Source: Pholis gunnellus
Taxonomy: Eukaryota > Chordata > Actinopteri > Perciformes > Pholidae
Direction of reading: 5' to 3'
Assembly (NCBI GenBank): GCA_910591455.2
Contig: OU342809.1
Coordinates: forward strand, 21,198,349 to 21,262,348
Length of the DNA: 64,000 nucleotides
Of this stretch, positions 24,515 to 36,250 are shown piece after piece. Position 1 is the first letter of the stretch; every line of letters starts with the position of its first letter. The position numbers and the translations under genes were made by a program. The notes under the pieces are model-generated. The model did not search any database, was not told the DNA's origin, and saw only the letters and a program-made list of their open reading frames with translations.

Positions 24515-24682
24515 TTCGTATTATGTTGCTCGTTAAGTTACTGTGAGTAATCTTGACAAAATATATAATATCAGAAGTTAAAATTGACTCATCATGACCT
24601 TCAGCATCGTCTCAGGCCTGTGAATTAGTGAAAGAGATTTTTTGTGGTCGTAGAGCTCTTGTGATTCTTCCTTCACAGTACG

Positions 24683-24730
24683 TAACACACACACATGCAC
24701 ACACACACACACACACAACCACACACACGC
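24683..24730. repeat. (CA)n microsatellite
   Basis: Interrupted CA array, followed 175 bp later by a complementary GT array. Confidence 0.92.
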
Positions 24731-24900
24731 TCCATATTGGCCCAGTGTGTTTGTTTAACAGTGTGTGGGTGTGTGTGTGTGGTTTATCTCAGTAGGACAA
24801 AGCTCTCCCTCCTTCGCCTCCTCTCTCTTCTTCTTAGTCTCCCAGCAGTCTTGGCACACTTGGGAGGCACCTGTGGGCAGAGAATGACAGGTAGCTATAG

Positions 24901-24904
<4 letters not shown>

Positions 24905-24963
<59 letters not shown>
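24905..24963. repeat. (GT)n microsatellite
   Basis: GT array of about 29 units ending in GCGCGCAC, an alternating purine-pyrimidine run prone to Z-DNA. Confidence 0.97.
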
Positions 24964-24969
<6 letters not shown>

Positions 24970-25779
24970 CACAGATGTGTGCATCAGTGTTTCCTCTCCT
25001 CTTCCTCCATTCCACCTGCATTGCAGCAAACGCTGCATCTTGAAAGCGTGTACAGTACAATATTTAAGCACAGGGAGGAGGCAGAAGGGGACAGCACCCC
25101 TCCTCCTTTTCAAACTCCCATTCGATCATTTTGATTAAGTTAATAAACACAATGGATCTGGTGTTGACCAATATTTCCATATCTAGATAAATAAAACATT
25201 TGAAGTGAATGTGAGTTGATGGCACAGCGACAGATCACAGCAGAGACCACACAACAGAGAACAAAGACGTTGTGGCAGTATGTGTATCAGCACAACACAA
25301 AATATTCGAATACACATGGATGCTACGTGTTTGTATGTCATGTGAAACGAAAATACTGGTATCATTTTAGATCTTTTTTTATTTCCCTCGAAATTACTGT
25401 TTGAGGGAGATTCTGCATAACAGTGTATCCACTTCATCCCGAATATGAGTAAATCCTTTGCTTCTGCTTACAACAGCAGGTCAGTATCCTTTGTGCATCG
25501 GATTCTACATTGAACATCGACAGCAATAACAGATAAATGTGACAGAAGCTGTCGAAATGTGGTTCCGTCAACAGAAGCTGAGGTTTTCATTATGGTTTTC
25601 ATTATGGTAAAACATTTTGGATGTGAACCTTCATTATCATTCAACTTGTTCTCACTCCCAATTCCTAATACTGCAGTTTGGTCCGCATCATTGTTAAACA
25701 GATTGGTCAGAGGAACTGACGTAGTATAGAGTAGGTAAGACGAGTGGAAGGGGAGTTTGGATGTTGCCGAACAAACACA
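24964..25779. other. Intergenic, nothing recognised
   Basis: No gene or repeat family recognised. A 12-bp unit (GGTTTTCATTAT) is directly doubled at 25582-25605. Confidence 0.4.
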
Positions 25780-26230
25780 GGGCTTTCACCCAGGAGACCT
25801 CTGTTCATTTACTATGTGAAACCAAGTCAATGTTGAGTTATCTTGCGGTAGTTTTGTTGCATAACTTACATAGCCTATTTAACCCCAGTTATATAACAAG
25901 CATACTTGTTTTACGTAACAAACATTATTAGTTTAACCCAAACCACGATCTTTTACTAAGCCTAAATACTTTTGTTGATAAACCTAAAAAGTATTTTTGC
26001 CAAGTTTATTTTGAAAAGAGGTCTCCATGCATGTTACAAATGGAAACTGTACGTTCCCTGTGAACACGGAAGCTTGTTTTTAAAGTCACTATGCATGTAG
26101 GAAGTTGAAACTGACACACCGTCCCTGAGTCCAAAACGGACAATCTAAGGTACCTAGAGCGTCATAGTTTGAAGCATGAGGCCCGTGATCCAGCCGCGGT
26201 ATTCAAGCAGTGAGAATGTGTTGCATCATC
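25780..26230 (+). repeat. Fish interspersed repeat (CCTAAACC/AACCAAG type), copy 1
   Basis: Blocks in order: TTTCACCCAGGAGACC, AACCAAGTCAATGTTGAGTT, GGTAGTTTTGTTGC, AAGCCTAAATACTTTTGTTG, then GAGAATGTGTTGC near the end. The 36560-36770 segment repeats several of these blocks. No coding potential; known to me as an abundant percomorph repeat, class uncertain. Confidence 0.55.
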
Positions 26231-26770
26231 CCTTGTGGATTCAGAAATCCTCAGCTTTTATCATTAAATTGTCCTGTTATCTTCTCTGCTCCACTCTGCA
26301 GCTGTATTGTCAGTAAGGTAGGATGATGAAAACAACATTTTTATTTTTCTATTTTCTATTGTTCTTTGTAGTCACTTCCAAAAGTAATTTGGTGAGAATG
26401 ACGAAATCCTAGAGTCATAAAGACAACTTCTGGGCAAAACGACCCAAAGTAAAACATTTTGCAATGACCACGACGGATCAAAACAAGAGCTGTGTGTGTT
26501 GGCGTCACGGTTTCAGTCAGTTTGTAGTAACCGAGGCCCAAGTCGAGCTGTGTAAGGTCAGGTTTTATTGCAGTGGGCCTCAGGTCTGTGTGTCACTTTG
26601 TCCGAGTGGATTTCTATCACCTCTGAACAATCATTAAAGAAGGGAAAAAAAGTGTTTTTGAGGAGAGACACAATGTTAAAGGTGAGGTGGAGGGAAAGAC
26701 CACATGTACCACAACTCTTTTCCGTCACCGCTACTATTATGCTCAGGTCCAGTTTGAGCCATATATGACT
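26231..26770. other. Intergenic, nothing recognised
   Basis: No feature recognised. Confidence 0.4.
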
Positions 26771-26983
26771 TGGTCATACTTGGTATGGATGGCAATGTGA
26801 GCCTATAAGTCTCATATTTTTAGTAACGCTACTGGACTGGTTCTAGGGACAGGATAGTTGGTCAACCACTTTTGTCCAAACTGAAATATGTCAACAAATA
26901 TTGGATGGATTGCCAAGAAATTTTGCACAAATATTCTTGGTTCCCAGGTGATAAATCTTAATGACATTTGATGATTCCTGACT
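26771..26983 (+). repeat. Fish interspersed repeat, forward copy
   Basis: Blocks GAAATATGTCAACAAATATT, GGATGGATTGCCAAGAAATT, CAAATATTCTTGGTTCCCAG, then TAATGACATTTGATGATTCC form a well-known fish repeat. Reverse copies lie at 16087-16235 and, partially, 15970-16060. Confidence 0.65.
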
Positions 26984-28330
26984 TATAATCAAGCATATAA
27001 ATGCAGTACCTGTTAAGGTTTCTGGACAATATTTGTCATGTGTCGTGTTGTTAATTGATTTCCTATAATAAGTATAAAGACACATTTGCATATAGCGCAA
27101 ATTACACTTCTAGTGGTCCAGTTCGTAGCTCTCCAAGGCGCTGTCACTTGGATAGTAAGATCTAATCCGCCTAAATGACGGACGCCCTTCCGATTTTTTG
27201 TCGTTGTTAGAAAACTTCTGTCATTGACGGAAAAAAATATCTGGTTGACTGTGTTACAGTAAAATAGGAAGATATGTCTCGGCCAACACTCGATAGACAA
27301 AGGCAATATGTCAAGGGCAGCCCTTTTGTGTCTACTTGTGTAAGTAATTTGTTATCAATGTACAGGGGCTAAATCTTTCCAGAGCCCACCATCTTGAATG
27401 CCCTGTCATGTGGGTGATCATGAAGAATGTCAAACTGTCCGGCAGGGTAAAGGTCACCTCAGAGCCGATCCTTTCGTTCTGTCTAAAGTATTGACAAAAG
27501 AAGATTTACTGTCAAGCTGGGGAAAGAGGCTTATTAAAACATTATTGCACACTTGTCAACTGAAGGAAAATAGCAGGAAAAGACAATGGACCTCAGAGCT
27601 ACAAACTATGTGTCTGAGCTTGTAGAAGGTCTTTTCTTACTGTCAGCAAATGGAAGTGAATGGAGTTGTGCCTTATCTTCCTCATACAGGGCTGAGGCTG
27701 AAGTGCAGTAAAGTGGTGCTTACTCTAACACAATGCTGACTCCGACATTGGACCGCTGCATGTGAACAGGAGACAAGACATGAAGATGTATTCTACCATT
27801 TATATACTTTCTTTTTTTCTACCCTATGTCTATCACATTATTTAGGCAGTGTAATGCTCCTAAGAGGCTAGCTTTTAAAAGAGAGGATCTTGTATTGGCA
27901 GGGTGCACAGAGGCTGCCCGTTTTGTAAATGCTGAATTTAACAGATACCTTGTACATACAATGTTTCTGTGTTCCTGTGTTTGCTGGGCTTTGATCTGTC
28001 AGCTGTTACGATGATCACACAGCACAAGCTCCGTCTGATGTTATTTCATGTAGCGCCGTCTTTCCATCCTGACGACAAGTAGAGCGACAGCCCTGTTTCT
28101 TTTAAGCAAAATGAAATAAAGATTCAATGACTTTATTTGATCAAACATGTATGTCTCTTTTTCACAAGCGTACAGCGTAAGTTAGAATGTCGTACAGGTA
28201 GGTAGTGTGTAGAGGGTTTATCAGAAGTGTTTCTTTTGAGAGCAGTGAGAGTGAACCAAAACAGTAAAGATGTAGTTCATTAGATATCTAGACAGGTCAG
28301 TCAGCAAGGGTCTTTAAGTTATAGTCGATA
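26984..28330. other. Intergenic, nothing recognised
   Basis: No assignable feature in about 1.3 kb. A weak similarity around GGTAAAGGTCA (27446 and 29255) is too short to interpret. Confidence 0.4.
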
Positions 28331-28526
28331 GTGTTTTCATAACTTACATTGTGGGAACGTGCATTTTTGTCCCCAAAAGGAAGGCGAGTCCCCACAATGT
28401 GTGCAAACTGATAAAGGTCTCCTTGTGAACTTTGCTGCACCCTGGGAGACCTAATAGAAGGACTGGGGGGTTCCTATTAATTCCTGTGTGCCTCTCTCAT
28501 ATGTTTGCAACTGACAAGCAAAGTAA
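28331..28526 (+). repeat. Interspersed repeat with stem, copy 1
   Basis: Shares GTGTTTTCATAA..TTAC.TTGTGGGAAC.TGCATTTTTGT and CGAGTCCCCACA.TGTGTGCA with 31091-31201. Contains complementary ACATTGTGGG and CCCACAATGT arms, about 40 bp apart. Relative to copy 2 it has about 84 extra bases before TTGCAACTGACAAGCAAAGT. Confidence 0.7.
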
Positions 28527-29861
28527 GGTACCACGCAGTGAGTTATTGATATACAAATGTTATTTTAAGGGTGAAGTATTCCTTCAAACTGCTACCCTGT
28601 CAAAAATGCAAAAAAAGGGAAACTTGTGTATCTGTCAAACAAAGGTTTCCTGTCTTCTGTCTAGTCGTGCACATGCATCAAGTCATTTTGGACAAAAGTA
28701 ATATAGGCAGAAGGTACACGACACAGTTCATTGCTATTGCTGAAAAGCCATAATAAGCACTGAAAATGTGATTTGATTAAATGAAATATCTGAAGAATTG
28801 TGTCTTGGCAGTTGGCCATGTGTTCAGAAGTACGAGACTTTTCAAGTCTACCTTAAACAATTTAGCACATGCCTATTTGGTTGTACCAAACTGGCCAAGA
28901 ACAGAACCCTTCCTAAGGCAATTTAAATGCTGAAGCCTTTTTCCACTGACGACGCCAATGGATTTTGTCCCTCATCACTTCCATTAGATTTGCGTTGCCT
29001 GAACTTTGGCCTGACCATCTCTCCATTATGTGTCTTTCCAAGGCAACGAGTAATTGTAGTATATCCTAACACATCATTTCATGTTTATTTGATAGGGACA
29101 TAATAGTGAGCTGTACCATCGCTAAATTTAGGTCAGTGCAGCTGGGATACACCCCTGCAGTAGAGAACTGTTGTCATATGAATGGTTGCAATGTTTCTAG
29201 ATCATAAAAATGTTGATGTGTGTGTTCATTTTGAATGTCAGTGTATGCGGTGGGGTAAAGGTCAATTCAAATCCAATCCTCTCGCTCTGCGTGAAGGGAA
29301 ATTAAGATTGATTACAGATCATACAGCAGAGGTCATACTTCAATCCCCACTGAAAGTGATTTTGACGTCCGTCATACTCGCGCGTCTCACGGAAAAAATA
29401 TGCTTCCGTATTATTAAATCTATCAATTCAGACTGACTCTGTGAGTCGCGATTCTGACTGAGATTGCCCCTGCGTTTTTTTTACGCTTCAAGTCTATTTT
29501 TGCTCAGCGTAATCTGCATAGACGGCTGTTTAAATCACACAAATATCCCGCTGTATATGTGCTTTGAACTGTATTTAGCGTATCTATATATTGACTCCCA
29601 GTCCGTCTGTGAGCTTGACTGTTTCACTATAGGCAGATTTCCCCTCACTCGCTACGGTGGGCGGGGAAATAAAAATTCAATACAAACACTGTTGATTTCT
29701 TCCCATGGAGCCAACATGAATACTGTTTTGGTTCAGTAAAAGTCTGCTGTCAGTCAGCCTGGTGAAGGATTAGCAGGAGCTGAGTGAACAGACGGGAACA
29801 GACGCTTGTGAAAAGATGGAGTCAGTGTGGGTTGGTTGACAGAACGCTGAATGAATTCCCA
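28527..29861. other. Intergenic, possible unknown repeat at 29340-29760
   Basis: 28527-29180 shows nothing assignable. 29340-29760 is CG-richer and has repeat-like texture, but no second copy is in the window and no family is recognised. Confidence 0.35.
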
Positions 29862-30110
29862 GCAATTCAATTCAATTCAATTTTATTTGTAAAGCCCAGT
29901 ATCACAAATCACAAATTTGCCTCCGAGGGCTTTGCAATATGTATAGCATACGACATCCTCTGTGCTTTGACCCTCACATTGGATGAGGAAAAAACCTCCG
30001 CCAAAAAAAGCCTTATGACGGGGAAAAACAGGAAGAAACCTTTGGGCGAGCAACAGAGGAGGGATCCCTCTCCTCGGATGGGCAGAAGTAGAATAGATGT
30101 CATGTGTACA
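29862..30110 (+). repeat. Fish interspersed repeat (TTCAATTTTATTTGTA type)
   Basis: Begins with tandem ATTCA units, then TTTTATTTGTAAAGCCCAGT, ATCACAAATCACAAATTTGC, a GAGGGCTTTGCA block, AACAGGAAGAAACCTTTGGG and GAGGGATCCCTCTCCTCGGA. This block order is one of the commonest repeats of acanthomorph fishes. The class is not settled from sequence alone (LINE-tail-like). The 110-codon frame over it is a shadow. Confidence 0.75.
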
Positions 30111-30992
30111 GAATGAACACGTGTGTTTGCAGCCCTGTCACTTACATGTCTCAGAACTCTTATGGTAACTTTAGCTCGTTCATATGGTTCTAATCGGCTG
30201 TAATCTTGTACTACTCGTTTAAAGTTATTCATAGAATTATCAGTAACGGTCGGGTTTCTTTGGGTGACGAGGTCAGATTTCTGAAGTTGTTAATCTTGAG
30301 TTCCTTTAAGAAAACAAACAACTTGTGTGTTTCTTCAGTTTTTTTTTGGAGTCCATGCCTTGGAAAAGTACTGGCACTGTTGTAATAGTGATACTAATGT
30401 TAGTGTGTGCATGTACTGTAAATGTACTGTATGTGCGTGTTACACATACTGTATGTGTTATAACAGTAAATCATTCCAATACATTGAAGTAGACTAGAGG
30501 TTTTAAAAGTCACTGTGAGCACATCCCCCCCACAACTCACCATTTTGCTGTCTTTTGTTCTACCTGCATTTCCTACCGTTCACCCGTTTCATTTTTCCTT
30601 GGAAGCAGGCCGGCTGACAGCATGTGGCGACAGGAACGTGCACGGGAAGCATGAGCCCATTTCCACACTTGACCTTGTGGAAACATCTCCATCAATTGCT
30701 CTTCCCTCCCTCGGTACTTCTCTATTCTTTATCCCTTTACAATTTGACTTTGCTCACTTCCTCCAGTCCTGTCTTCTCTCTAATTTTCACCACCTCGTTC
30801 TTATCTTACATGCTTTGACGCCTCCTCTGTCACTCTCCTTCCTCACACCTTCCTCCTCCTCCTCTCTTAGCTTCCCTCCTCCCTCTCATCCCCCCCTCCA
30901 AGTGATGGAGGTGTGTTTTTATAAGAAGTGACAGAGTAAAGAGCTGTATAAAGGTTACCGAGGCTTCGTCTATGACACTGCCATATTACTTA

Positions 30993-30994
<2 letters not shown>
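30111..30994. other. Intergenic; pyrimidine-rich patch
   Basis: 30700-30900 is strongly CT-rich on plus, which leaves a 138-codon chance frame at 30515-30931. No gene recognised. Confidence 0.4.
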
Positions 30995-31078
<84 letters not shown>

Positions 31079-31089
31079 GCACACACACT
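30995..31089. repeat. (CT)n-(CA)n compound microsatellite
   Basis: About 72 bp of CT followed by about 22 bp of CA with one CG interruption. It directly abuts copy 2 of the stem-bearing repeat (from 31091). Confidence 0.97.
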
Positions 31090-31090
31090 G

Positions 31091-31201
31091 GTGTTTTCAT
31101 AATTTACGTTGTGGGAACATGCATTTTTGTCGCTAAAAGTAAAGCGAGTCCCCACAGTGTGTGCAAACTGATTAAGGTCTTGCAACTGACAAGCAAAGTA
31201 A
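31091..31201 (+). repeat. Interspersed repeat with stem, copy 2 (short form)
   Basis: Matches 28331-28420 with about 8 differences and then jumps straight to TGCAACTGACAAGCAAAGTA, which in copy 1 lies about 84 bp further on. Confidence 0.7.
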
Positions 31202-31560
31202 CATAATGGTTAACATTGGTAATGGTCATCATTGATGCAGATGCCAAATACCAATTGTGTTTGTATTTAACAATACTGTTGAGTATGAGTTATTGTCATT
31301 TAACGTTATTTCTTTTATTAGCGTTTCCTGTTTCGCCTCCTAAGCTTCCGTAGTCCCGTCTTCCCCTCACAACGGTCTTTTGCATTGCTGAGGTTAAATT
31401 GTGTGGAATAATGCTGTCACACTATTTTGTTGTATTCTTTGAAAATGTAACCGTTTATGTATCCAGCTGTTACGTATCATTTTCACTGTTAAAATATACG
31501 TTTTGTGGCTTTTTTTTTTAAACTTTTGGGCGCCATTTGCAGTACGTCAAGCCACCCTGC
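31202..31560. other. Intergenic, nothing recognised
   Basis: No feature recognised. Confidence 0.35.
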
Positions 31561-31700
31561 CCTATAAAAAAAACGTAGCGCGGCAGAGATTTCGGCATTC
31601 ATTTCCTCGTGTTATTTTGCATGTTTAGGAGCAGAGGTTCAGAGAGAGAGAGAGAGACCAGAAGGCAATTTATGTGTGTTGTATTGTCTTCTGCAGCTAT
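31561..31700 (+). repeat. TATA-like segment plus duplicated block, copy 1
   Basis: CCTATAAAAAAAACG at 31561 is TATA-like. The block from AGGAGCAG (31627) to CTTCTGCAG (31696) recurs at 31983-32046, sharing GACCAGAAGGCAATTT and TCTTCTGCAG. It may be part of an unidentified LTR-type or other element. Confidence 0.4.
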
Positions 31701-31982
31701 GTGTTTTCCTTTGTTTAATGTTATAATTTTTGCAGTTTCTGTTTAGTCACTCCATCCCATGTACCTGTTTATTTTGCTCAGTCGGTGTCGCTGTTTTTCC
31801 TATTGTATATTAGTTTTTATGGTTTTAAAATGAATTGTTATTATGTTTTCCTGTACATTTTAAAGCTCTTGACTAGGAGTATAACATAGTAATGCTATTA
31901 TTACAGTAAGCGTAATAAACACTATTTTCTACATTTTAAGGAAAATATTGAAGTCTTTTCACAATGGGCGTTTGCATTGTGA

Positions 31983-32046
31983 GGGAGCAGATGTGCAGAG
32001 ACAAAAAGACCAGAAGGCAATTTCTGTGTTATATTATCTTCTGCAG
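31983..32046 (+). repeat. Duplicated block, copy 2
   Basis: Diverged copy of 31627-31696: GGGAGCAG, then AGACCAGAAGGCAATTTCTG, then TCTTCTGCAG. Copies lie about 350 bp apart in direct orientation. Confidence 0.6.
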
Positions 32047-32188
32047 GAGCAAAGAAATGCTGGAAATCCGTTTGAGTCGTCTCCTTCCATGCCATATCCA
32101 CATCTGTTACATAACCTTTCTTCTCATATTATATATTATTATTGATTGACTAATAAAATTGGGAAAGAAACAAGCTGTATACCAACTT

Positions 32189-32755
32189 TGTCACGGGAGT
32201 TCAGGATCAAATAGCAACCACAAGACACAGAATCCGGTACAAAACAGACTATTTCTACCGGACAGATGGCAGGAATAGCTGTGTGGTACCCGTGGCCCGA
32301 CACAGGATGGCAGGCAGATCGACGGTGTGATTTCCCGTGGATTGACATCGGAAGGCAGACACACTAGCAGGCACTATAACCCGTAGCAGAGAGGAGAGAG
32401 ATCACAACCAGGAATCGTCAAAAGGGAAACTTACAGACGGAAGTAAACGGAATACCGGGGCAGAAGACGGTTCGGACTGACAACCCAGGACTCCAGGACC
32501 AGGTGTTGATACACTGCTAAGATGTGATTGGTGGAACCCGGGTCTGGTTTGTCAGCCTGCAGGAGATGATCAGCTGATCAGTCTACAGCTGTGCCCCAAT
32601 CAGGGGTGTGGCCATGGGAGGTGTCTGGAGGCAGAGAGATGAAAACACAGACACGTGGCACACAATAACAAACAGGGAAATGACAGAACACATGAGGAGA
32701 GGAGATCGGGGGAAACTGAGGTAAACACACAACAGGTCAGACAGGGATCCTGACA
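32189..32755 (-). mobile_element. Solo LTR-like unit, minus strand
   Basis: On minus the unit starts TGTCAGGATCC and ends CTCCCGTGACA, giving TG...CA ends with an imperfect TGTCA/TGACA terminal inverted repeat over 567 bp. The minus-strand texture (CT-rich, many CCTG/TGCC words, CACGGG near the end) is what fish Gypsy-type LTRs look like. No gag/pol sequence or second LTR is seen, which fits a solo LTR. A clear target duplication is not visible: the flanking five bases are AACTT and CAATT, so the ends or class may be slightly off. Confidence 0.55.
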
Positions 32756-33803
32756 CAATTAGGATAGCCATAAAATATATGGCTTTAGATTGTTCAGGGA
32801 ATGTCAGACCAAAACAATAAATGAATAAAGAATCAAATGACAAGATTCCGTCCTTCCTTTTGTGGGTGAAGAGCCCATAAGTCTTCCGTCCGTCCCGGGC
32901 CCGGCTGGTTGAAGTGTCCCTTTGTCCCTGCGCTGAGCGAGGTTTCCTCAGACGTGTTCGAAGCCATCACCGGAGTCATTAGTCTGACCCCTCACATGAG
33001 ACTGGATTACCATGGCTGTTGCTAAAAGAGGCACACGTCTCCTGCTAGCATTATTGCTAAGGTAACAGGGGATTGTCATTCCTCTGCTAAGAGTGTGGCA
33101 GCCACGATAGAGAGCTGCAGCAAAGAGCAAAGCTACAGGAAGTAGTTGGGGAACAAAGAAGCACGTTTTGTTTTATTTGTTGGAATTCTTCTCACATCCC
33201 AACAGCAATCAACTCAAATCTGGTATCTGTGGCTATAGCAGGACTGTAATAAGCCCTCCGATCATTTCACAAGGGCTGAATGAAACGATTGGCCTACCAG
33301 CCCGTCTACCTACACACCCGTGTACCTGTGCAAACTCTGCCAGTGTGACTTCCTAAAGGACGGTGGTCGGATTGTTTGATATTCTCAAAATCTAGCTTGC
33401 TCTTACTGGCTTTAAGAAAAATGGGTTCGTAGCTATGTCACTATGACAGAGGAATGTTAGGGCCGGTCACAGAAAACACGAGAGATCATCGGAGTAGTGG
33501 CGAAAGGTCGTGGCTGTTAAGCTCGGCCGCAGTGCGAAGGTTGAGGTCAAACTGGTTTCACGGTGAATGTTGGGCTGTTTGGCAAACAGCGTTGCATGAA
33601 CTGCTGACGCGGAGCTTGAAACGTCTGTCTTTGGGCCATGTTTACAAGAGCTCTACGGAAACTAAGTGGACAAACACAGGTGAGGTCAGAAATACATGCA
33701 CACACACGCACACACATGCAGAGAGACGCTGGAACCCTCCAGCTTCTCTTTGTTGAGGCAGCTTTGACTGACGGAATACTGTCAGATCGTTTAACAATCA
33801 TCC
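32756..33803. other. Intergenic; possible regulatory block at 32930-33110
   Basis: 32930-33110 is unique, repeat-free sequence with TTACCATGGCTGTTGCTAA and GCATTATTGCTAAGGTAACA words. Conservation is unknown. The remainder shows nothing assignable. Confidence 0.3.
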
Positions 33804-33982
33804 TCACACACACACACACACACACACACATAAAGCCTTCTCAAATACGACGGGACGCACATATGCACGTTGTTCTGGTGCACGCTGCCGTGCTCTCAAC
33901 TTCTCAAATTTCGCACAGAATTCGTCTTTCTAATCTGTAACGAGCTTAATAACTGTCTCTGTGTGTACCTTTATCTCTGGAA

Positions 33983-34032
<50 letters not shown>

Positions 34033-34145
34033 CTATTCTCCCTCAGTCCTCCTGTCAGTCAGTCTCAGAGGAAGTGATGCTTGTTTGTCAGCTGTCAGAC
34101 ACACACGCACGCACACACTTGCATACGCACACACACACACACACA
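33804..34145. repeat. Cluster of (CA)n and (GT)n microsatellites
   Basis: CA at 33804-33830, GT at 33991-34027 and interrupted CA at 34101-34145. The strand phase alternates. Long chance frames result. Confidence 0.93.
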
Positions 34146-35188
34146 GACAAATGCAAAAGGGCTGCTCTAACACACACTCAGAGGCGCACACCCACATGGC
34201 TTACATTGCAAACACACACATGCATTCATGTAACGCACCGTCCGCCTCCATGTACCTCCTCAGTGAAGGCTTGTCGAGCGCGCTAATGTAAGAAGCCCCA
34301 CGGAAAAACAGAGAGATATTTCTTCTCTATTCAGTCTGTCAGCTACGTTTAATCCGAAGCCACCGTCTTTGAGGGCGCAGATACTTTTAGCATTTAAGGG
34401 TCCGCTGGGAATGTGATGCATGCCTGTGATTTTACAAGTGGGTTCTTCAACAAATTGAGTTTTACAAGACGACGAGGCTGAAGATATTTTGTTTATGATT
34501 GCCTCAGTTTTGAAGTCAATCTTTATTCATATCAAATATGAAAAGTACGCCCCCCCCCCGTGTATCAGGAGAGATTGGATTAGTTCGCTTAAAGTAAAAC
34601 AGCATCTCACTTTTATTTGTGCATTTTTGTTGCCTCTTTCTTTCCTTTGTCTCCCTCCACAGCTCTCTCTCTCGCTCTCTCTCTCTGTCTTTCTCCTGCC
34701 ATCACTTCTGCTTTCTTTCCCGATGCAGCGAGCAGTAACAGCGGATACACTCTAGAGTTGTGCCGCTGCAGTGTATGTGGTGTGTGTGCTTATGTGACTT
34801 TGTTTATGTGTGAACACATACAGGTATTTCTGTCACTGTGTGTTATGGGAAACAGAGTCTAATGTGTTTATAATTGACTCCAGCTCCAGCAGACTGGCTC
34901 AGTGGGCAACAGATGCCACAGTTGCTGCTGCCACAGGCTGTGTGTTATCTCTGTGTGTGTGTGTGTGTGTGTGTTATTATGTCAGACTATATACAGTATA
35001 TGTGTGTGTCTATGCCTGAGCATGCCTATGTCTGATAACTGTATGTCTGAGCACATATATGTTAATATATTTGCATGTGCGTTGACGTGTCTCTTATTTC
35101 TCACCTGCTTGATTTACTGTACTTCCTTGGAGAAACAACAGAAGTGTTGCAGTCTGACTGGGATCTAGAGCTGGGTTTATGTTCAGGA
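34146..35188. other. Intergenic with small simple repeats
   Basis: Nine-C run at 34551-34559, CT-rich 34660-34700 and (TG)n at 34952-34974. No gene recognised. Confidence 0.45.
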
Positions 35189-35465
35189 TTCATTCCATCC
35201 ATTTTCTTTAACCGCTTATCCTGTTCAGGGTTGCGGGGGGGGGGGGGGGGCGGGGGAGACACTGGACAGGTCGCCAGACTAGCGCAGGGCTGACACACAG
35301 AGACAGACAACCATTCACACTCACATTCACACCTACGGGCAAGTTAGAGTCATCAATTATCCTAAGCTGCGTGTCTGTGGACTGTGGGAGGGAGCCGGAG
35401 AACAGGGAGAAATACCCACGCCTACACGGGGAAAACATGCAAAGTCCACACAAAAAGGCCAATTT
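35189..35465 (-). mobile_element. RTE-X-like LINE 3' fragment
   Basis: The plus strand reads CATCCATTTTCTTTAACCGC, then TTATCCTGTTCAGGGTTGCG, a G run (35235-35250), ACACTGGACAGGTCGCCAG, CATTCACACTCACATTCACA, GTGTCTGTGGACTGTGGGAG, GGGGAAAACATGCAAAGTCC. This block order is one of the most widespread teleost repeats, which I associate with RTE-X (Expander-type) LINE 3' regions, in reverse orientation here. No protein-coding part is present. Confidence 0.7.
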
Positions 35466-35929
35466 TTGCATGTTGGCAGTCTGAAAGGCAGCAGAGGTAT
35501 CTGTTTGAAAACGTGACTTTTAATATCCAGTAGCTTTCTAACACTATAATGTGGCAAGGTGTAGGCGTGTTGCTTGTGACCAAGGCCACGCCATGACAGT
35601 CTCTGCCCCTCTTCTGGCTCCACATGTGTGAGAGTGCAGGTGACTAGAAAGAAGCAACCTTTTAAAATACCTTGCTATGTTCATCTTTCAGTGCATTTGT
35701 AGCCCCTGTGCAATGTCAGAATTTCAAAGATCCCTCACTACAGCAAACGCTTTCCAGGCTTATGTTATAAAGCTGCAACAGGAAATGTAAGCTAGTGTTT
35801 TTGCCAACAAGGTCAGTGCCCACTGTCATCCAAAAGTCCAATCCAACAGTGAGTCTGTTAAATGAAGGCCAGGTTCTGTGAGGTTTTGCATGTAATGTTT
35901 GTTTTACAATTACATGTACTTTGGAGGTA
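35466..35929. other. Intergenic, nothing recognised
   Basis: No feature recognised. Confidence 0.35.
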
Positions 35930-36250
35930 AGCATTCATGATTCATAAATAAAGATACATTTTAATGTCACCTTTCATGGTGCCCAAGGTCACCTTAAGTC
36001 ACATAGAATCAGAGATAAAACAAACAATAAACAACAAACACTGGTAACAAAACACCAATAAAGTCAACAATATCACACGCAATAGGTAACAGCAAAGCTC
36101 AACAATGAGGTAAAGTGAGTACGCTAGTTTGAAAAGGTTGGTTTTGAAAAGGTTTTAGGAACAGTTTTGAATTTTGTAATGGAATCCAGTATGCGGATGT
36201 GAGGAGGATGTGAGGTCATGTTAGATGAGGGTAAGTAGTGCCCTGTTCGA
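35930..36250 (-). repeat. Fish interspersed repeat
   Basis: TTCATGGTGCCCAAGGTCAC, followed by A-rich AACAAACAATAAACAACAAA, an ACACGCAATAGGTAACAGC block, TGGTTTTGAAAAGG and GCGGATGTGAGGAGG, matches from memory a common fish repeat of the 'CAAGACACCCAAGGTCACTTTAC' type. Orientation is tentative. Confidence 0.5.

Noticed and set aside
27446..29330. Similar GGTAAAGGTCA..TCCAATCCT words at 27446 and 29255 as a duplicated element
   Set aside because: Similarity covers only about 45 bp with many differences.
30515..30931. 138-codon plus frame with secreted-like hydrophobic runs
   Set aside because: It is a product of a long CT-rich tract; no signal-peptide-plus-domain logic and no splice structure.
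32189..32755. Full LTR retrotransposon or provirus
   Set aside because: No gag, protease, RT or integrase residues and no partner LTR in the window.
33454..33756. Exon ending ACACAG|GTGAGG at about 33680
   Set aside because: The donor is plausible, but no acceptor, family match or further exon is seen.
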